DNA of 64,000 nucleotides. Source: Armatimonadota bacterium. GTDB taxonomy: Bacteria; Armatimonadota; Fimbriimonadia; Fimbriimonadales; Fimbriimonadaceae. The DNA is taken from positions 42,228 to 106,227 of the forward strand of contig JAGQUX010000003.1 in NCBI GenBank assembly GCA_020438215.1, given 5' to 3'. How positions within the stretch are numbered: position 1 is the first letter of the stretch; each line of letters begins with the position of its first letter. Positions 1 through 8,775 of the stretch are shown here, piece by piece. Position numbers and translations under genes: made by a program. A model generated the notes under the pieces. That model worked only from the letters and a program-made list of their open reading frames with translations. It did no database searches and was not told where the DNA came from.

Positions 1-1083
1 GGATTGAACATCGTCACGCCATTTGCGGAGGATGAGTATTACAAGAACCGACCGTCCCTTGCGATCGCGAACCCTAAATCCGGTGGGTTGGAAAAAGATC
101 GCTTGATTGGCTTGGACGACTTCTTCGGGATGAATCCGGCACTTGCTTCCCTTCGACAGGCGTGGGATGCAGGGGAACTGGCTTGGGTGCAAGCCGTGGG
201 GAGTCAAGACCAAACGCATAGCCACTTTGAGGCAATGAATACGATGGAGCGTGGGCTCAAGAACCAAGCTGATCAATCAAGCGGCGGCTGGTTGGCGAGA
301 TACTTGAATGCTACAAGTGATCAGAATCATCCGCTCCGCGCGGTCAGTTTCTCTTCAATCCTTCCGGATTCGCTCATGGGGTCACCAGCGGCACTCGCTG
401 TGAACAACATCAGCGATTTCAAGCTGACATCGGAATCGGAGCAGTTTGCTGCCACTCTGGAGGCAATGTATTCCAACGCCACCGATCAAATGGCGCGCGC
501 AGGAGAGGAAACCCTGCAGGTTTTGAAATCTCTGGAAGGTGTTGATCCAAACAGCTATAAGCCAAACAATGGAGCAACTTATCCCGTTTCTCAGCTTGGG
601 CAAGGAATGAAGCAAGTTGGGATGCTGATCCGTAGAGGGCTTGGGTTAGAGGTGGCTTGCCTCGAATCACTTGGTTGGGATAGCCACGTTGCGCAAGGCA
701 CAACCGAAGGATGGTTGACAGAGCTTCTCCGTGATCTTGGCGACAGTATTGGCGCTCTTCACAAAGATCTAGGAGCGGAAATGAAGAATGTCACTGTGGT
801 TGTCCAGACAGAATTTGGCCGCCGGGTTGGAGAAAACTCCGGGCTTGGCACCGACCACGGTTCCGCTAGCTGCATGATGGTGCTTGGTGGAGGAATCAAT
901 GGTGGCAAGGTTTACACCGAGTGGCCCGGTCTCGCTCCTGAGCAACTTGCCGATCCTGGTGATTTGAAAGTGACAACCGACTACCGCTCTGTGCTGACAG
1001 AGGTGATGAGCAGCCGCATTGGGTTTACCGACGCTCAGAGCCTATTCCCTGGATTCAAGCCTAATTCGATTGGCTTAGCGTAG
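1..1083 (+). CDS. DUF1501 family protein, 5'-truncated
   Basis: The reading frame is open from the first base (GLNIVTPF...), so the gene starts upstream of the window. The DUF1501 core is visible: LAIANP near the start, then QDQTHSHFEAM, the GWLARYL segment, WDSHVAQGT, and a C-terminal VVVQTEFGRRV...GTDHGSA block, with conserved Asp and His residues of the alkaline-phosphatase/sulfatase-like fold. In family members an exported N-terminus carrying a Tat-type signal precedes this part, and a DUF1800 gene usually sits just upstream; both would lie outside the window. The biochemical role of the family is not settled. The stop codon overlaps the 3' end of the convergent asd gene by 9 bases. Confidence 0.9.
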   Translation, partial: GLNIVTPFAEDEYYKNRPSLAIANPKSGGLEKDRLIGLDDFFGMNPALASLRQAWDAGELAWVQAVGSQDQTHSHFEAMNTMERGLKNQADQSSGGWLARYLNATSDQNHPLRAVSFSSILPDSLMGSPAALAVNNISDFKLTSESEQFAATLEAMYSNATDQMARAGEETLQVLKSLEGVDPNSYKPNNGATYPVSQLGQGMKQVGMLIRRGLGLEVACLESLGWDSHVAQGTTEGWLTELLRDLGDSIGALHKDLGAEMKNVTVVVQTEFGRRVGENSGLGTDHGSASCMMVLGGGINGGKVYTEWPGLAPEQLADPGDLKVTTDYRSVLTEVMSSRIGFTDAQSLFPGFKPNSIGLA

Positions 1084-2088
1084 AGTTTGCATCAGCTCCG
1101 CAATCTGCATTGCATTGAGGGCGGCTCCTTTGCGGAGCTGATCCCCAGAAGCCATCAGGAGAAGAGTGTTCGGATCGCTCGGGTCGATTCTGAGGCGCCC
1201 AACAAGAACGTCGTCCCCACCGGATGCATCAATCGGCATTGGGAAGTGATTGTTCGCTTGATCATCTTGGAGTTTGACGCCAGGAGCACTACGGATCATG
1301 TCGCGCACCTGATCGAGTGGTGGAATGGGCTGATTGTATGTTGCCGCAATCGACTCCGTGTGGGCGCGAAGAACGGGCACCCGAACACATGTGGGAATGA
1401 TTTGCAGTTCTGCATCGCCAAGAATCTTGCGTGATTCGGCGACAATCTTGTTCTCTTCGCCGTTGAAGCCGTTTTCTTCGATCGCGGAATCGTGGCTAAA
1501 CACATTGAATGCACTTTGGTGAGCAAAGATCTTGGGCTCAGCGGGTTGACCGTTGAGCACCTCCTGCGTTTGAGAAAGCATCTCATTCATCGCTTCAGCA
1601 CCTGCACCGCTAGAACTTTGATAGGTGCTGACAATGACCTTTTGAAGATTGCCAATCGGCATCAATCCACTGAGGGCCATGAGCAAGATGATCGCGCTGC
1701 AGTTGGGGTTAGCAATAGTCCGCTCCTCCCCGCTCAGTTGTTTCCCGTTGATCTCAGGGACAATTAATGGAACTGACGCATCCATGCGAAAAGCAGAGGA
1801 GTTATCCACACAAAGGGTTCCGTACTTTGTGAATTCCGGAATGAATTGTCGTGAGACACTTGCGCCGGCTGAAAATAGCGCAGTTTCAAATCCAGTCAGT
1901 TTAGACTGAGAAATGTTTTGAATTATGAGTTCGCCGTAACCTGTTACATTAATGCGTTTTCCTGCCGAGCGTCCTGATCCAAACAAAACTATTTCATCGC
2001 ACTGCCAAGCCCTTTCTTGAATGAGATTTATGAACTCTTGCCCCACCGCTCCAGAGGCTCCCACAATACAAATCCGACCGAATTTCAC
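1075..2088 (-). CDS. asd: Aspartate-semialdehyde dehydrogenase
   Basis: This enzyme makes L-aspartate-4-semialdehyde from aspartyl phosphate with NADPH, the branch point to lysine/DAP, threonine and methionine. The N-terminal Rossmann loop GASGAVG is at residues 10-16, the catalytic Cys is in ANPNCSA (about Cys130) and the active-site His is in VLRAHTES (about His243). I chose the GTG at 2088, which gives 338 codons and places the dinucleotide loop at the usual distance from the N-terminus. A TTG at 2130 would add 14 residues of no family character. No clear Shine-Dalgarno sequence supports either start. The gene is monocistronic; its 3' end overlaps the DUF1501 gene. dapA, a later step of the same pathway, is far away at 60.8 kb. 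Confidence 0.95.
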   Translation of the reverse strand: MKFGRICIVGASGAVGQEFINLIQERAWQCDEIVLFGSGRSAGKRINVTGYGELIIQNISQSKLTGFETALFSAGASVSRQFIPEFTKYGTLCVDNSSAFRMDASVPLIVPEINGKQLSGEERTIANPNCSAIILLMALSGLMPIGNLQKVIVSTYQSSSGAGAEAMNEMLSQTQEVLNGQPAEPKIFAHQSAFNVFSHDSAIEENGFNGEENKIVAESRKILGDAELQIIPTCVRVPVLRAHTESIAATYNQPIPPLDQVRDMIRSAPGVKLQDDQANNHFPMPIDASGGDDVLVGRLRIDPSDPNTLLLMASGDQLRKGAALNAMQIAELMQTLR

Positions 2089-2428
2089 GGTTTTCAGCGT
2101 ATCCCATGCTTCAAAACGGCCCCAGACCAAATGAAATTTGTGTTCAGGGCCACAATCGTGAATTCGTATGCAGACTAAAGAACTATGAAATTTGCGCTCG
2201 GAATGCCTAATTTTATGAAAGTAGTCCCAGGAGGTGCGTACTTTTCCTTTGCTTCGTCCATCATATGTATCGGACAGCGTTGTCCGAGCTATTGAGAGAG
2301 AAATATCCGCCAGTGATTGCCAGGTGTTTCGATGATCTCAGAAAAATTCACGCCGATTTCACGAAATCTGTTGTACAACCTTAACAAAGGAGTCGTCAGA
2401 ATTCGTATTCGGCAAGAAAGTCAATCAC
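2089..2428. promoter_or_regulatory. Divergent intergenic region of asd and an AraC-type gene, with a short dyad
   Basis: These 340 bases separate asd (minus) from an AraC-family regulator (plus) and must hold both promoters. The clearest structure is an inverted repeat at 2271-2286, CGGACA-GCGT-TGTCCG, six base pairs with a four-base loop. It could be an operator or a small hairpin. I see no confident -35/-10 pair, no T-box and no recognisable lysine riboswitch core, and no coding potential. Confidence 0.4.
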
Positions 2429-3271
2429 ATGCTGCAACAAACTTTCACTAATGCAACAAATATAACACAAGAACAAAGCGAACTATCGATCATGGATACG
2501 ACTCTGGATAAGCCAGAAGAATTCCATATCCCCACCAAACCGAATACTTTCGTGCTCTCCTACTTCGAGACAGGAAACATGATTACTCGCCGAGGAAGCG
2601 AGCAACTCCATTTCCTGACTCCAAAGCGGTTCTATTGCGGAACGCTAGATGAGCCTGTTATTGGTAAATTCTCCCGCGGTCGAGTCAAGGGATTCTTGGC
2701 CGAAATTCATGAGAAAGACATTCCGCTCCTTGCTGTGATTCTCAATCGCCGTATGGAAGCGCAAGAATGCGGACTCAGTCTCTCCAGTTTCACGTCTACC
2801 AAATCACTTGATACTGTTATTGAACTGCACGAAATGGCGATTGGGACATCCCATGAGAATCTCATGGCGGCGATCCACTCGATTCTATCGATCTTTTGCA
2901 CGATGGATGCTGGTAGCTGCGATGCATTCGAACTTGCACCGATTCCAGAGAGCATTGTTGGGACACTTCGCGATCTGCTGTACGCAGTTCAGAAGGAGCC
3001 CAACAAAGATTGGAATCTGAAGGACTCAGCAGAGCAAGCGGCCTATAGTCAGTGCCACCTATCCCGAGCGTTCAAGAATCTCACCGGATATTGCTTCCCT
3101 GAGTTCGTGGAACGAACGCGCGCTGAGCACGCGATTCGTTTCTTGCTGAACTCAGAAATTGGACTGAATCAAATCCAGTTGGAATGCGGATTCGGGTCGG
3201 CACAAGCAATGCGCAATGCACTGCGTACCCACACCGGGTTCTTGCCATCAGAGTTTCGAACGAAGCTCTAA
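2429..3271 (+). CDS. AraC-family transcriptional regulator
   Basis: This 280-residue protein has an uncharacterised N-terminal half and a C-terminal AraC/XylS DNA-binding domain of about 100 residues. The first helix-turn-helix is around WNLKDSAEQAAYSQCHLSRAF, followed by the typical KNLTGYCFPEFV and RTRAEHAIRFL stretch. The second helix-turn-helix is around IQLECGFGSAQAMRNAL, with the family ending HTGFLPSEFR. The N-terminal part does not show an obvious cupin sensor motif, so no ligand can be proposed. ATG at 2429 has a weak AAGAAAG upstream; a second ATG at 2492 is possible. It is divergent from asd and convergent with trpB, their stop codons one base apart. Confidence 0.88.
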   Translation: MLQQTFTNATNITQEQSELSIMDTTLDKPEEFHIPTKPNTFVLSYFETGNMITRRGSEQLHFLTPKRFYCGTLDEPVIGKFSRGRVKGFLAEIHEKDIPLLAVILNRRMEAQECGLSLSSFTSTKSLDTVIELHEMAIGTSHENLMAAIHSILSIFCTMDAGSCDAFELAPIPESIVGTLRDLLYAVQKEPNKDWNLKDSAEQAAYSQCHLSRAFKNLTGYCFPEFVERTRAEHAIRFLLNSEIGLNQIQLECGFGSAQAMRNALRTHTGFLPSEFRTKL

Positions 3272-3272
3272 A

Positions 3273-4445
3273 CTATCCAAGGTCAAGGATTTGGGACGCA
3301 CGTTCCATATCCTTGTCCCCTCTCCCTGAGAGGTTCACAAGCACTCGCGTACCAGGCGCGAACAAACCATCACGTTTCAATAAAGCAAAAGCATGGGCTG
3401 ATTCAAAAGCAGGGATCAGCCCTTCTTTTTGTGAAACCCACTGAAATGCGCCCAAAGCTTCCTCGTCTGTTGCGGCAGTGTAACTGACTCGGCCCGAATC
3501 TTTCAGATAGGAGTGTTCCGCTCCAACGCCAGGATAATCCAATCCCGCAGAGACGCTTTCCGTTCCGAGGACTTGGCCGAACTCATCCTGCATCATATAG
3601 CTGTAGGAGCCATGCAACACCCCTGGAGAGCCGAAGCTGAGCGGAGCTGCATGTCGGCCAGATTCAATGCCTTTACCGCCTGCTTCCACCCCGTAGAGTT
3701 TCATGGCTTCATCGGGGACAAACGCATGGAAGAAGCCGATAGCATTGCTTCCCCCACCAACACAGGCAATCCCTGCATCAGGAAGACAACCATGACGTTC
3801 TAGGTACTGAGCGCGAGCTTCTCTACCGATCACGGATTGGAACTCCCGCACCATAAACGGATAAGGCTGCGGCCCAGCGGCAGTACCAATCACATAATGC
3901 GTGTCTTTGACATTAGTCACCCAGTCGCGGAGGGCTTCATTCAGCGCATCTTTCAGCGTTTTGGTGCCGCTATCAACAGGGATCACTTTAGCGCCAAGGA
4001 GCTGCATCCGGAAGACGTTGAGGCGTTGTCGCTCCGTGTCCTCGCGCCCCATATAGACCTCACATTCCATCCCAAGGAGTGCGCAGATTGTAGCGGTGGC
4101 GACACCGTGCTGACCTGCCCCAGTTTCCGCGATGATACGGGTCTTCCCCATCCGCTTGGCAAGCAAACATTGCCCAAGAGCATTGTTGATCTTATGGGCG
4201 CCGGTGTGGTTCAGATCTTCACGCTTGATTGTGACGATCAGGCCGGTTTCTTCGCTCAGGCGGTGCGCTTCCGTAAGAGGTGTTGGTCGCCCCACATAAT
4301 CACGTAGATAGCCTTTGAATTCTTTGCGAAACGCCTCTTCTGCCCAGGCTTCATTGAAAACGCGGTCAAGCTCAACGAGGGCCGGAACCAATGTTTCTGG
4401 AACGTAGCATCCGCCGTAATCACCGAATCGCGATGGGGAGATCAT
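3273..4445 (-). CDS. trpB: Tryptophan synthase beta subunit
   Basis: TrpB joins indole and L-serine to make tryptophan using pyridoxal phosphate, normally as an alpha2-beta2 complex with TrpA. At 390 residues it has the usual family length. Visible landmarks are [12 protein letters not shown] at the N-terminus, [13 protein letters not shown] with the PLP lysine at Lys85, [11 protein letters not shown] with the catalytic Glu107, and a [10 protein letters not shown] phosphate-binding loop. It begins ATGATCTCCCC and lies four bases downstream of a sugar-kinase gene on the same strand, so it is probably co-transcribed with that gene. No trpA or other trp gene is in the window, so the pathway genes are dispersed here. 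Confidence 0.97.
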   Translation of the reverse strand: MISPSRFGDYGGCYVPETLVPALVELDRVFNEAWAEEAFRKEFKGYLRDYVGRPTPLTEAHRLSEETGLIVTIKREDLNHTGAHKINNALGQCLLAKRMGKTRIIAETGAGQHGVATATICALLGMECEVYMGREDTERQRLNVFRMQLLGAKVIPVDSGTKTLKDALNEALRDWVTNVKDTHYVIGTAAGPQPYPFMVREFQSVIGREARAQYLERHGCLPDAGIACVGGGSNAIGFFHAFVPDEAMKLYGVEAGGKGIESGRHAAPLSFGSPGVLHGSYSYMMQDEFGQVLGTESVSAGLDYPGVGAEHSYLKDSGRVSYTAATDEEALGAFQWVSQKEGLIPAFESAHAFALLKRDGLFAPGTRVLVNLSGRGDKDMERASQILDLG

Positions 4446-4448
4446 GAG

Positions 4449-5531
4449 TTAGGCTCGGCACTCTTCAACAATGCGCGTCATTTCTGGCAGGGCGTCCAGC
4501 ATCTTCTGAGTCAGAGCGAACTGGCACTTAGTTCGCACCAAGTTGTGTTCAGGGTAGTGGATACCGAAGTAATGATCTCCGTCAAGATAGTCGGTGAGGA
4601 AACGCACGCCCTGCTGGTAGGTCATCACGATTCCGGCGTAAGGGAGTGCATCCCATTCTTCCTCGGTCAGGTCGCTTCCTAAAACATCGGCATAGCCTTC
4701 GATCACCGCCTGAAACGTCTGAAGGTTGAATTCCACGCAATCAATGTCCGGTTCATCTTCGGCGGCTTTGTTACACGCCGTGCGAATCAGGTCGCCGATG
4801 TCGAACAGAATCGTGCCCGGCATGATTGTGTCGAGATCGAGAACGCAGACTGCCTCACCAGTTTCCTGATGGAAAAGCACGTTATTGACCTTGGTGTCGT
4901 TATGAACCGCACGAATGGTGTCGGGCCGGACATCCATCACTGATACAAGCTTTTCAGCTAAATCTTCGTTGCGACGAGCGAAATCAATCTCGGCTGCCGC
5001 CGCCGCTTTCCGTTCTGGAGTTGCTTCGGGGATTGTTCGCTCGAACACCTCCACTCGCTGCGGAGTGTGGTGGAAACCGGGGATTGTCAGATGCAATCGA
5101 GCGTGATCCAGGTCGCCGATGTCTCGCACGAATCGCGCGAATGCAACGGCGGCTTGGTATGCCACTTCCGGTGATTCGACAATGTCGTAGACCTTCGTGT
5201 TTTCGACAAAGCGATAGGTTCGCCAGTATTCGCCGTTATCATCCCGGTAATAGCTGAGCCCCTCATGAATGGGGACAAGCTGAAGGATTTCTTCTGGGTT
5301 GCCGCGCTTACGAAGCAGGTGAGCACAAACCCGCGCAATGTTGTCCATCATTTTCGGCGGATCAGGGAAGATGTGCGCGTTAATCCGCTGATGAACGTAG
5401 CGCTTGATGTCGCCTTCGTTATCCACCACCACAAAGCGGGTCTCGTTGATATGACCTCGCTCAATTGCTCCTTCTTCGATGACACGACCATCGATTTGGA
5501 AGTGGTGGGTTACGGAATCGGCGACTTGCAT
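4449..5531 (-). CDS. Phosphotransferase-family sugar kinase, NahK-like
   Basis: This protein belongs to the APH/choline-kinase-like phosphotransferase family. The catalytic loop reads AVHNDTKVNNVLF and is followed by the metal-binding segment VLDLDTIMPG. This exact arrangement (HNDTK.NN, then DLDT.MPG) is characteristic of N-acetylhexosamine 1-kinase-like enzymes, which phosphorylate the anomeric carbon of GlcNAc/GalNAc. Substrate identity here is inferred. The ATG at 5531 gives 360 codons and clears the upstream gene by 11 bases; an in-frame codon at 5603 would force a 61-base overlap. The sugar nucleotidyltransferase gene directly upstream supports a kinase plus nucleotidyltransferase salvage pair that makes an NDP-sugar. 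trpB follows. Confidence 0.85.
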   Translation of the reverse strand: MQVADSVTHHFQIDGRVIEEGAIERGHINETRFVVVDNEGDIKRYVHQRINAHIFPDPPKMMDNIARVCAHLLRKRGNPEEILQLVPIHEGLSYYRDDNGEYWRTYRFVENTKVYDIVESPEVAYQAAVAFARFVRDIGDLDHARLHLTIPGFHHTPQRVEVFERTIPEATPERKAAAAAEIDFARRNEDLAEKLVSVMDVRPDTIRAVHNDTKVNNVLFHQETGEAVCVLDLDTIMPGTILFDIGDLIRTACNKAAEDEPDIDCVEFNLQTFQAVIEGYADVLGSDLTEEEWDALPYAGIVMTYQQGVRFLTDYLDGDHYFGIHYPEHNLVRTKCQFALTQKMLDALPEMTRIVEECRA

Positions 5532-5542
5532 AGAAAATGGGG

Positions 5543-6355
5543 TCAGCGCGACAGCTTCTCGCGCACGTATGCTAAGTCTTCTGCATAGGTCATGCCGAAC
5601 CACTCAGCTGAACTCAACTTGTACCTCATTCTGAGCTTTTTCTGTTGGATTGCCTGACCGACAAATTCAGGAAGAAAAGCTTCTGTTTCTGAGTTCTCGG
5701 AAAAGTGATTTGGCAGATGCTCATCCAGGTAGTCAAAAAACGTGGGCGGGAACCCGTAAAAGTTCATGGAGACGGGTGTATCCGGTGGCAACTCCACCTC
5801 TCCAACTCCGACTTCATTGCCTAAAATTCTTGCCCCTTGCCTTTGGATATTGGTGACTTCGCTCAGGCCGGTGACATAGCCACCTTCGCCTCGAACCCAG
5901 CCCCGATTCACACCGCCATGTTCGGAAAGGGTGGCATCCAGACGGAATGGAATGAGGACGCCTTCGTTGTCATCACAGTCTCGGAGGAGCTTTGCACCAA
6001 TTTGAAAAGTCTCGGCTCCGTAGTGGTCATCTCCGTTGATGACGAGGCACTTCTCTTTGACTGCGTGTCGGCAACACCACACGGCATGAGCCGTACCGAG
6101 CATTTCGGGTTGGATAACGATTTGAGGTGCCTTCCCTTCCCAGCGCGGAAGGAGTTCGCTTTCTATTCTCGGAGCTAGCACTTCTCGGGTGAGGATGACA
6201 ACGCTTTCAACACCCGCAGAGCGAGCCTGTGAGACAGAGATTTCGATCATGCACTCGCCGTTTGGGCCGATAGGGGTGAGTTGTTTTGGCCCGCCGAACC
6301 GTGTACCAAGCCCTCCAGCAAGGATGATGAGGCTCAGTGGTTCGTTGGAAGGCAT
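5543..6355 (-). CDS. Sugar-1-phosphate nucleotidyltransferase
   Basis: This 270-residue NTP-transferase-fold protein has the signature LIILAGGLGTRFGGPKQL at the N-terminus, a GT-A type nucleotide-binding loop with the conserved Arg and Lys. QPEMLGTAHAVWCC and the acidic VINGDDHYG follow in the expected order. It probably transfers a nucleotidyl group to a sugar 1-phosphate. No C-terminal left-handed beta-helix is present, so it is not a bifunctional GlmU. The start ATG at 6355 sits at the head of a three-gene minus-strand run (nucleotidyltransferase, kinase, trpB). Its pairing with a NahK-like kinase suggests UDP-HexNAc salvage, which is inference. Confidence 0.85.
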   Translation of the reverse strand: MPSNEPLSLIILAGGLGTRFGGPKQLTPIGPNGECMIEISVSQARSAGVESVVILTREVLAPRIESELLPRWEGKAPQIVIQPEMLGTAHAVWCCRHAVKEKCLVINGDDHYGAETFQIGAKLLRDCDDNEGVLIPFRLDATLSEHGGVNRGWVRGEGGYVTGLSEVTNIQRQGARILGNEVGVGEVELPPDTPVSMNFYGFPPTFFDYLDEHLPNHFSENSETEAFLPEFVGQAIQQKKLRMRYKLSSAEWFGMTYAEDLAYVREKLSR

Positions 6356-6382
6356 ATGCAGAGCCTACCAAACCTTGGAAAT

Positions 6383-6850
6383 TTAGTCCGTGTCGTCTTG
6401 CTGAATCTCGGTTTTGCCAATCATCGGTTGCGCCACCGCTTCTCCTAGAACTGGTTCCGGATATTGTTCTTCGAGAACAGTGAGAACACCTGTCGTTGCA
6501 CCATCATCAATCGGAGTGCTTTGATCGGGGGCAACGGTATCGCCAGTTGTATAGAGATCTTGCGTGCAACCAGCAATCGGAATCAGTGTCAACCCCGCGG
6601 CACCAGCAACGATCGCCCGGCGATACCAACCATCTTTGAGTTTGAATCGCCCCTCACTTCCCTTCATGCGGATACAAATGGACTTCGAAGATTGGCAGAG
6701 AAGATTTTCCGCTTCCCCAGAGCTCAGTTCTTCCAAATTATGGACACTCTTCTGGCAATGAGAACAAAACCGAGACTTCTCATCGCCAGTCATCTCATCC
6801 CAGTTCTTGGGGCAAGGTTTCTTGATTTTTACGTCGTGTTGGTTGGCCAT
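6383..6850 (-). CDS. Small zinc-motif protein with internal membrane segment
   Basis: The 155-residue protein starts at MANQHDV. Its N-terminal third is a compact Cys motif: KPCPKNWDEM (Cys13), then RFCSHCQKSVHNLEEL (Cys29, Cys32), then a Glu-Ala-Glu helix and LLCQ. This C..W..M...RFC..C.K.VH.L pattern recurs in short bacterial proteins of unknown function and probably binds one metal. A hydrophobic stretch, IVAGAAGLTLIPIAGC, comes next and resembles a lipobox-like or membrane segment. An acidic, low-complexity tail ends the protein. An in-frame upstream ATG at 6907 would begin inside the terminator hairpin of the upstream gene, so I reject it. Function unknown. Confidence 0.75.
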   Translation of the reverse strand: MANQHDVKIKKPCPKNWDEMTGDEKSRFCSHCQKSVHNLEELSSGEAENLLCQSSKSICIRMKGSEGRFKLKDGWYRRAIVAGAAGLTLIPIAGCTQDLYTTGDTVAPDQSTPIDDGATTGVLTVLEEQYPEPVLGEAVAQPMIGKTEIQQDDTD

Positions 6851-6886
6851 TGGCAGTGTGTGTCTACAACACATCAAATTGTTCAA

Positions 6887-6922
6887 ACAAAAAATCCCCC
6901 AGATCATAAAACCGAGGGATTT
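6887..6922 (-). terminator. Rho-independent terminator of the PEP-CTERM gene
   Basis: On the minus strand, a nine-pair stem AAATCCCTC/GGGGGATTT (one T-G pair, 13-base loop) is followed by TTTGTTTG. It lies 25 bases after the stop codon at 6947. A second small dyad, CTAACTT-GAA-AAGTTAG at 6934-6950, overlaps the stop codon. Confidence 0.7.
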
Positions 6923-6946
6923 CAGTGAGAAGACTAACTTGAAAAG

Positions 6947-7645
6947 TTAGCTTTTGCGTCGGCGGCGAGCAAGGATGCCAGCACCGAGCGCACCAAGACC
7001 GAGCATGGTTGCCGGTTCCGGAACAGGAGACGCATCGATTTGCATTGCCAAATTCCATTGGCCGGAAGTTGGTGAAGCAAAGCTTACGAACTCGTCAACC
7101 GTGATCGTTGTGTCTTCATTGAGGTCAACACCGAAGCCGTTGTTGCTTGAACCAACCGCAGTGATGGTATCGGCATAACCGAATGTCATGTTGCCGCCAA
7201 GATCGGACGTGGAGGAGACAGTTGCTTCAACCGCCAGGCTGGAGGTTGTTGATGGCATTACGAAGTTCAAACCGGTGACGGAGAACAATGCGCCGTTGCC
7301 CGCACCAGTAGAAGTGAATGTCCCGAAGTTGACCGAGAACGAAGCGACCGGTGGGTTACCAAGAATCGGATCGGTTGGATTGACGCCAGTGACTTCATTG
7401 TGGAAAGCGAAATCAACAGTAACGTCGCTAAAGTTATCTGCACTGTCTGCGAAGAGAACAATTGCGAAACCGTCGACGAGTTGCGGGTCGTTGGTCGGGA
7501 AAAGGAAGTTGTCCATGACATGGGCATTTCCTGGTCCCGAGTAGAAAGTAAATCCAGCAGAAGTGGAAACGGTGTCGTAAACAAGCGCTGCTTGTGAACT
7601 AGCAGTCACGGCCAATGCCGCAGCAAGAAAGAGGCTCTTTTTCAT
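6947..7645 (-). CDS. PEP-CTERM sorting domain protein
   Basis: This is an exported 232-residue protein. It has a Sec signal peptide (KKSLFLAAALAVTASSQA), a beta-rich Gly/Ser/Thr middle of about 180 residues, and a C-terminal PEP-CTERM tail: VPEPATMLGLGAL, a hydrophobic segment and RRRRKS. In PEP-CTERM/exosortase systems the tail is recognised and cleaved by an exosortase at the membrane, and the protein is delivered to the envelope or exopolysaccharide. No exosortase gene is in the window. A second PEP-CTERM protein is at 50.9 kb. The middle domain has no recognised family; DLNEDTTITVDEF resembles a dockerin/EF-hand-like loop only weakly. The gene ends at a good terminator. Confidence 0.9.
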   Translation of the reverse strand: MKKSLFLAAALAVTASSQAALVYDTVSTSAGFTFYSGPGNAHVMDNFLFPTNDPQLVDGFAIVLFADSADNFSDVTVDFAFHNEVTGVNPTDPILGNPPVASFSVNFGTFTSTGAGNGALFSVTGLNFVMPSTTSSLAVEATVSSTSDLGGNMTFGYADTITAVGSSNNGFGVDLNEDTTITVDEFVSFASPTSGQWNLAMQIDASPVPEPATMLGLGALGAGILARRRRKS

Positions 7646-8027
7646 TTTTTTTGAATCTCCTTTCCTCGTGAACCGTATGAAATTGAAATCAGGCTAACTC
7701 CAATTGAGCCAACACTGAAACCCTATGTTATCTGAATAATGCGGAGAATAATCCAGGCTGAGGCAAATTCAAGTAGAAATACCAGCGGTGCGCGTACAAG
7801 GAAGAACATCTTCCGTTGTCGGTATTGCGGCGGAAACATCCAGCCTCTTCGCGACAAGGATATCTTAAGAGATACAGTCTTATTGATTCCTGCTTGCCCG
7901 CTCTTACTGGTCGCCTGGTTCTACTTTGCGCGGTTTGAATGATGCGAGTGCCAGCGGGTTCTGCGTTTGTTGCCAAGCGATCTCAAGTTGAAAGTATGGA
8001 CTAAAGACTCGCCAGAAAACTCAGGAA
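7646..8027. other. Gene-poor stretch
   Basis: About 380 bases lie between the PEP-CTERM gene (its promoter must be at the left end) and the stop of the next minus-strand gene. The only content I can point to is a short plus-strand frame (7739-7942), listed separately as doubtful. I see no repeat, hairpin or RNA motif. Confidence 0.5.
7739..7942 (+). CDS. Doubtful 67-residue zinc-ribbon/membrane micro-protein
   Basis: This short plus-strand frame encodes a Lys/Arg/Asn-rich start, one CRYCGG knuckle in FRCRYCGGNIQP and a C-terminal hydrophobic segment (TVLLIPACPLLLVAWFYF). That combination looks like a small membrane protein with half of a zinc ribbon. It lies alone in an otherwise empty intergenic stretch, which leaves room for a real gene. 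Against it, there is no convincing ribosome binding site before the ATG and only one CxxC pair. It may equally be a chance frame. Confidence 0.25.
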   Translation: MRRIIQAEANSSRNTSGARTRKNIFRCRYCGGNIQPLRDKDILRDTVLLIPACPLLLVAWFYFARFE

Positions 8028-8570
8028 TCAGATCTCATCCTTGAGTCTCACTATGAGATCACTACCCTCATCAAACTCTATCTGAAAACTGGCCCGACCA
8101 TTTTCGTTTGATAAGGTGTAAGAGGGTTGCCACTTAGCACCAAGATAATAACAACCCCAGCAACGAGCCTCTCCAACAGTAAGACCCCGCCATCCTAATC
8201 TCACCTGACCCTCATTGAAGATGAGTGCCCATTCATCACCTTGATATGCACCAAGCGCAATACAACCATCTCCAAAATCTGAGAGATCAGAACGAACTAC
8301 AATGATTCCCTCCTTACGTGAAAATGCACGGCATTCAATGGCGACTCCGTCGAGTATGCAACTGTCAATCGGGAGTTCATCACTGTAAGCAGTCGGAGTA
8401 TCAATCGGATCCATGCCGCGATGGATGGCGTATCCCAAGTAGCACAGCCCCACCCCCAAAAGACACCAAATTGTCAGTGCGAAGTAGTTCCGTGGATAGA
8501 TCAGTTTGCGGGCCTCGTCAGGTGTCATCCCTGATCTGTATAGTACGTCAAGACTATTTTTCTTGTTCAA
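8028..8570 (-). CDS. Hypothetical single-pass membrane protein
   Basis: The frame gives up to 180 residues and matches no family I recognise. A short cytoplasmic N-terminus (TPDEARKLIYPRNYF) leads into one membrane helix, ALTIWCLLGVGLCYLGYAI, and then an outside domain of about 120 residues rich in beta-type residues, with several Cys (CILDGVAIEC, ARCWGCYY) that could form disulphides. The frame opens with TTG at 8570; an ATG at 8528 (SGMTPDEA) is the more ordinary start. The base composition looks more AT-rich than that of its neighbours. It is isolated between a gene-poor stretch and tRNA-Thr. Confidence 0.6.
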   Translation of the reverse strand: MNKKNSLDVLYRSGMTPDEARKLIYPRNYFALTIWCLLGVGLCYLGYAIHRGMDPIDTPTAYSDELPIDSCILDGVAIECRAFSRKEGIIVVRSDLSDFGDGCIALGAYQGDEWALIFNEGQVRLGWRGLTVGEARCWGCYYLGAKWQPSYTLSNENGRASFQIEFDEGSDLIVRLKDEI

Positions 8571-8658
8571 AAAAACAGGAGAACATCCGCTCTAATGTCT
8601 CTATTAGTAACCATAGAAATGGCGCGGAAATGGGGAGATGCCCGAAATCAGGTTCAAA

Positions 8659-8733
8659 TGGAGCCACTGACCGGATTTGAACCGGTGACCTGCTGTTTAC
8701 GAAACAGCTGCTCTACCGCTGAGCTACAGTGGC
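8659..8733 (-). tRNA. tRNA-Thr (anticodon CGU)
   Basis: The minus strand folds into a full cloverleaf. The acceptor stem GCCACTG/CAGTGGC is perfectly paired, the D-stem is GCTC/GAGC with AGCGGTA in the loop, the anticodon stem is GCTGT/ACAGC with loop TTCGTAA, and the T-arm is ACCGG-TTCAAAT-CCGGT. The discriminator base T and an encoded CCA tail follow. The anticodon CGT is at 8699-8701 on the complementary strand, reading ACG threonine codons. Confidence 0.96.
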
Positions 8734-8775
8734 GAAACCGTCAGTCATTATGATGGATTCCGAGCGGCTCTTGCT

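Noticed and set aside
2089..2428. Possible lysine riboswitch upstream of asd
   Set aside because: I could not find the conserved core helices of the lysine riboswitch on the minus strand; only a six-pair dyad is present.
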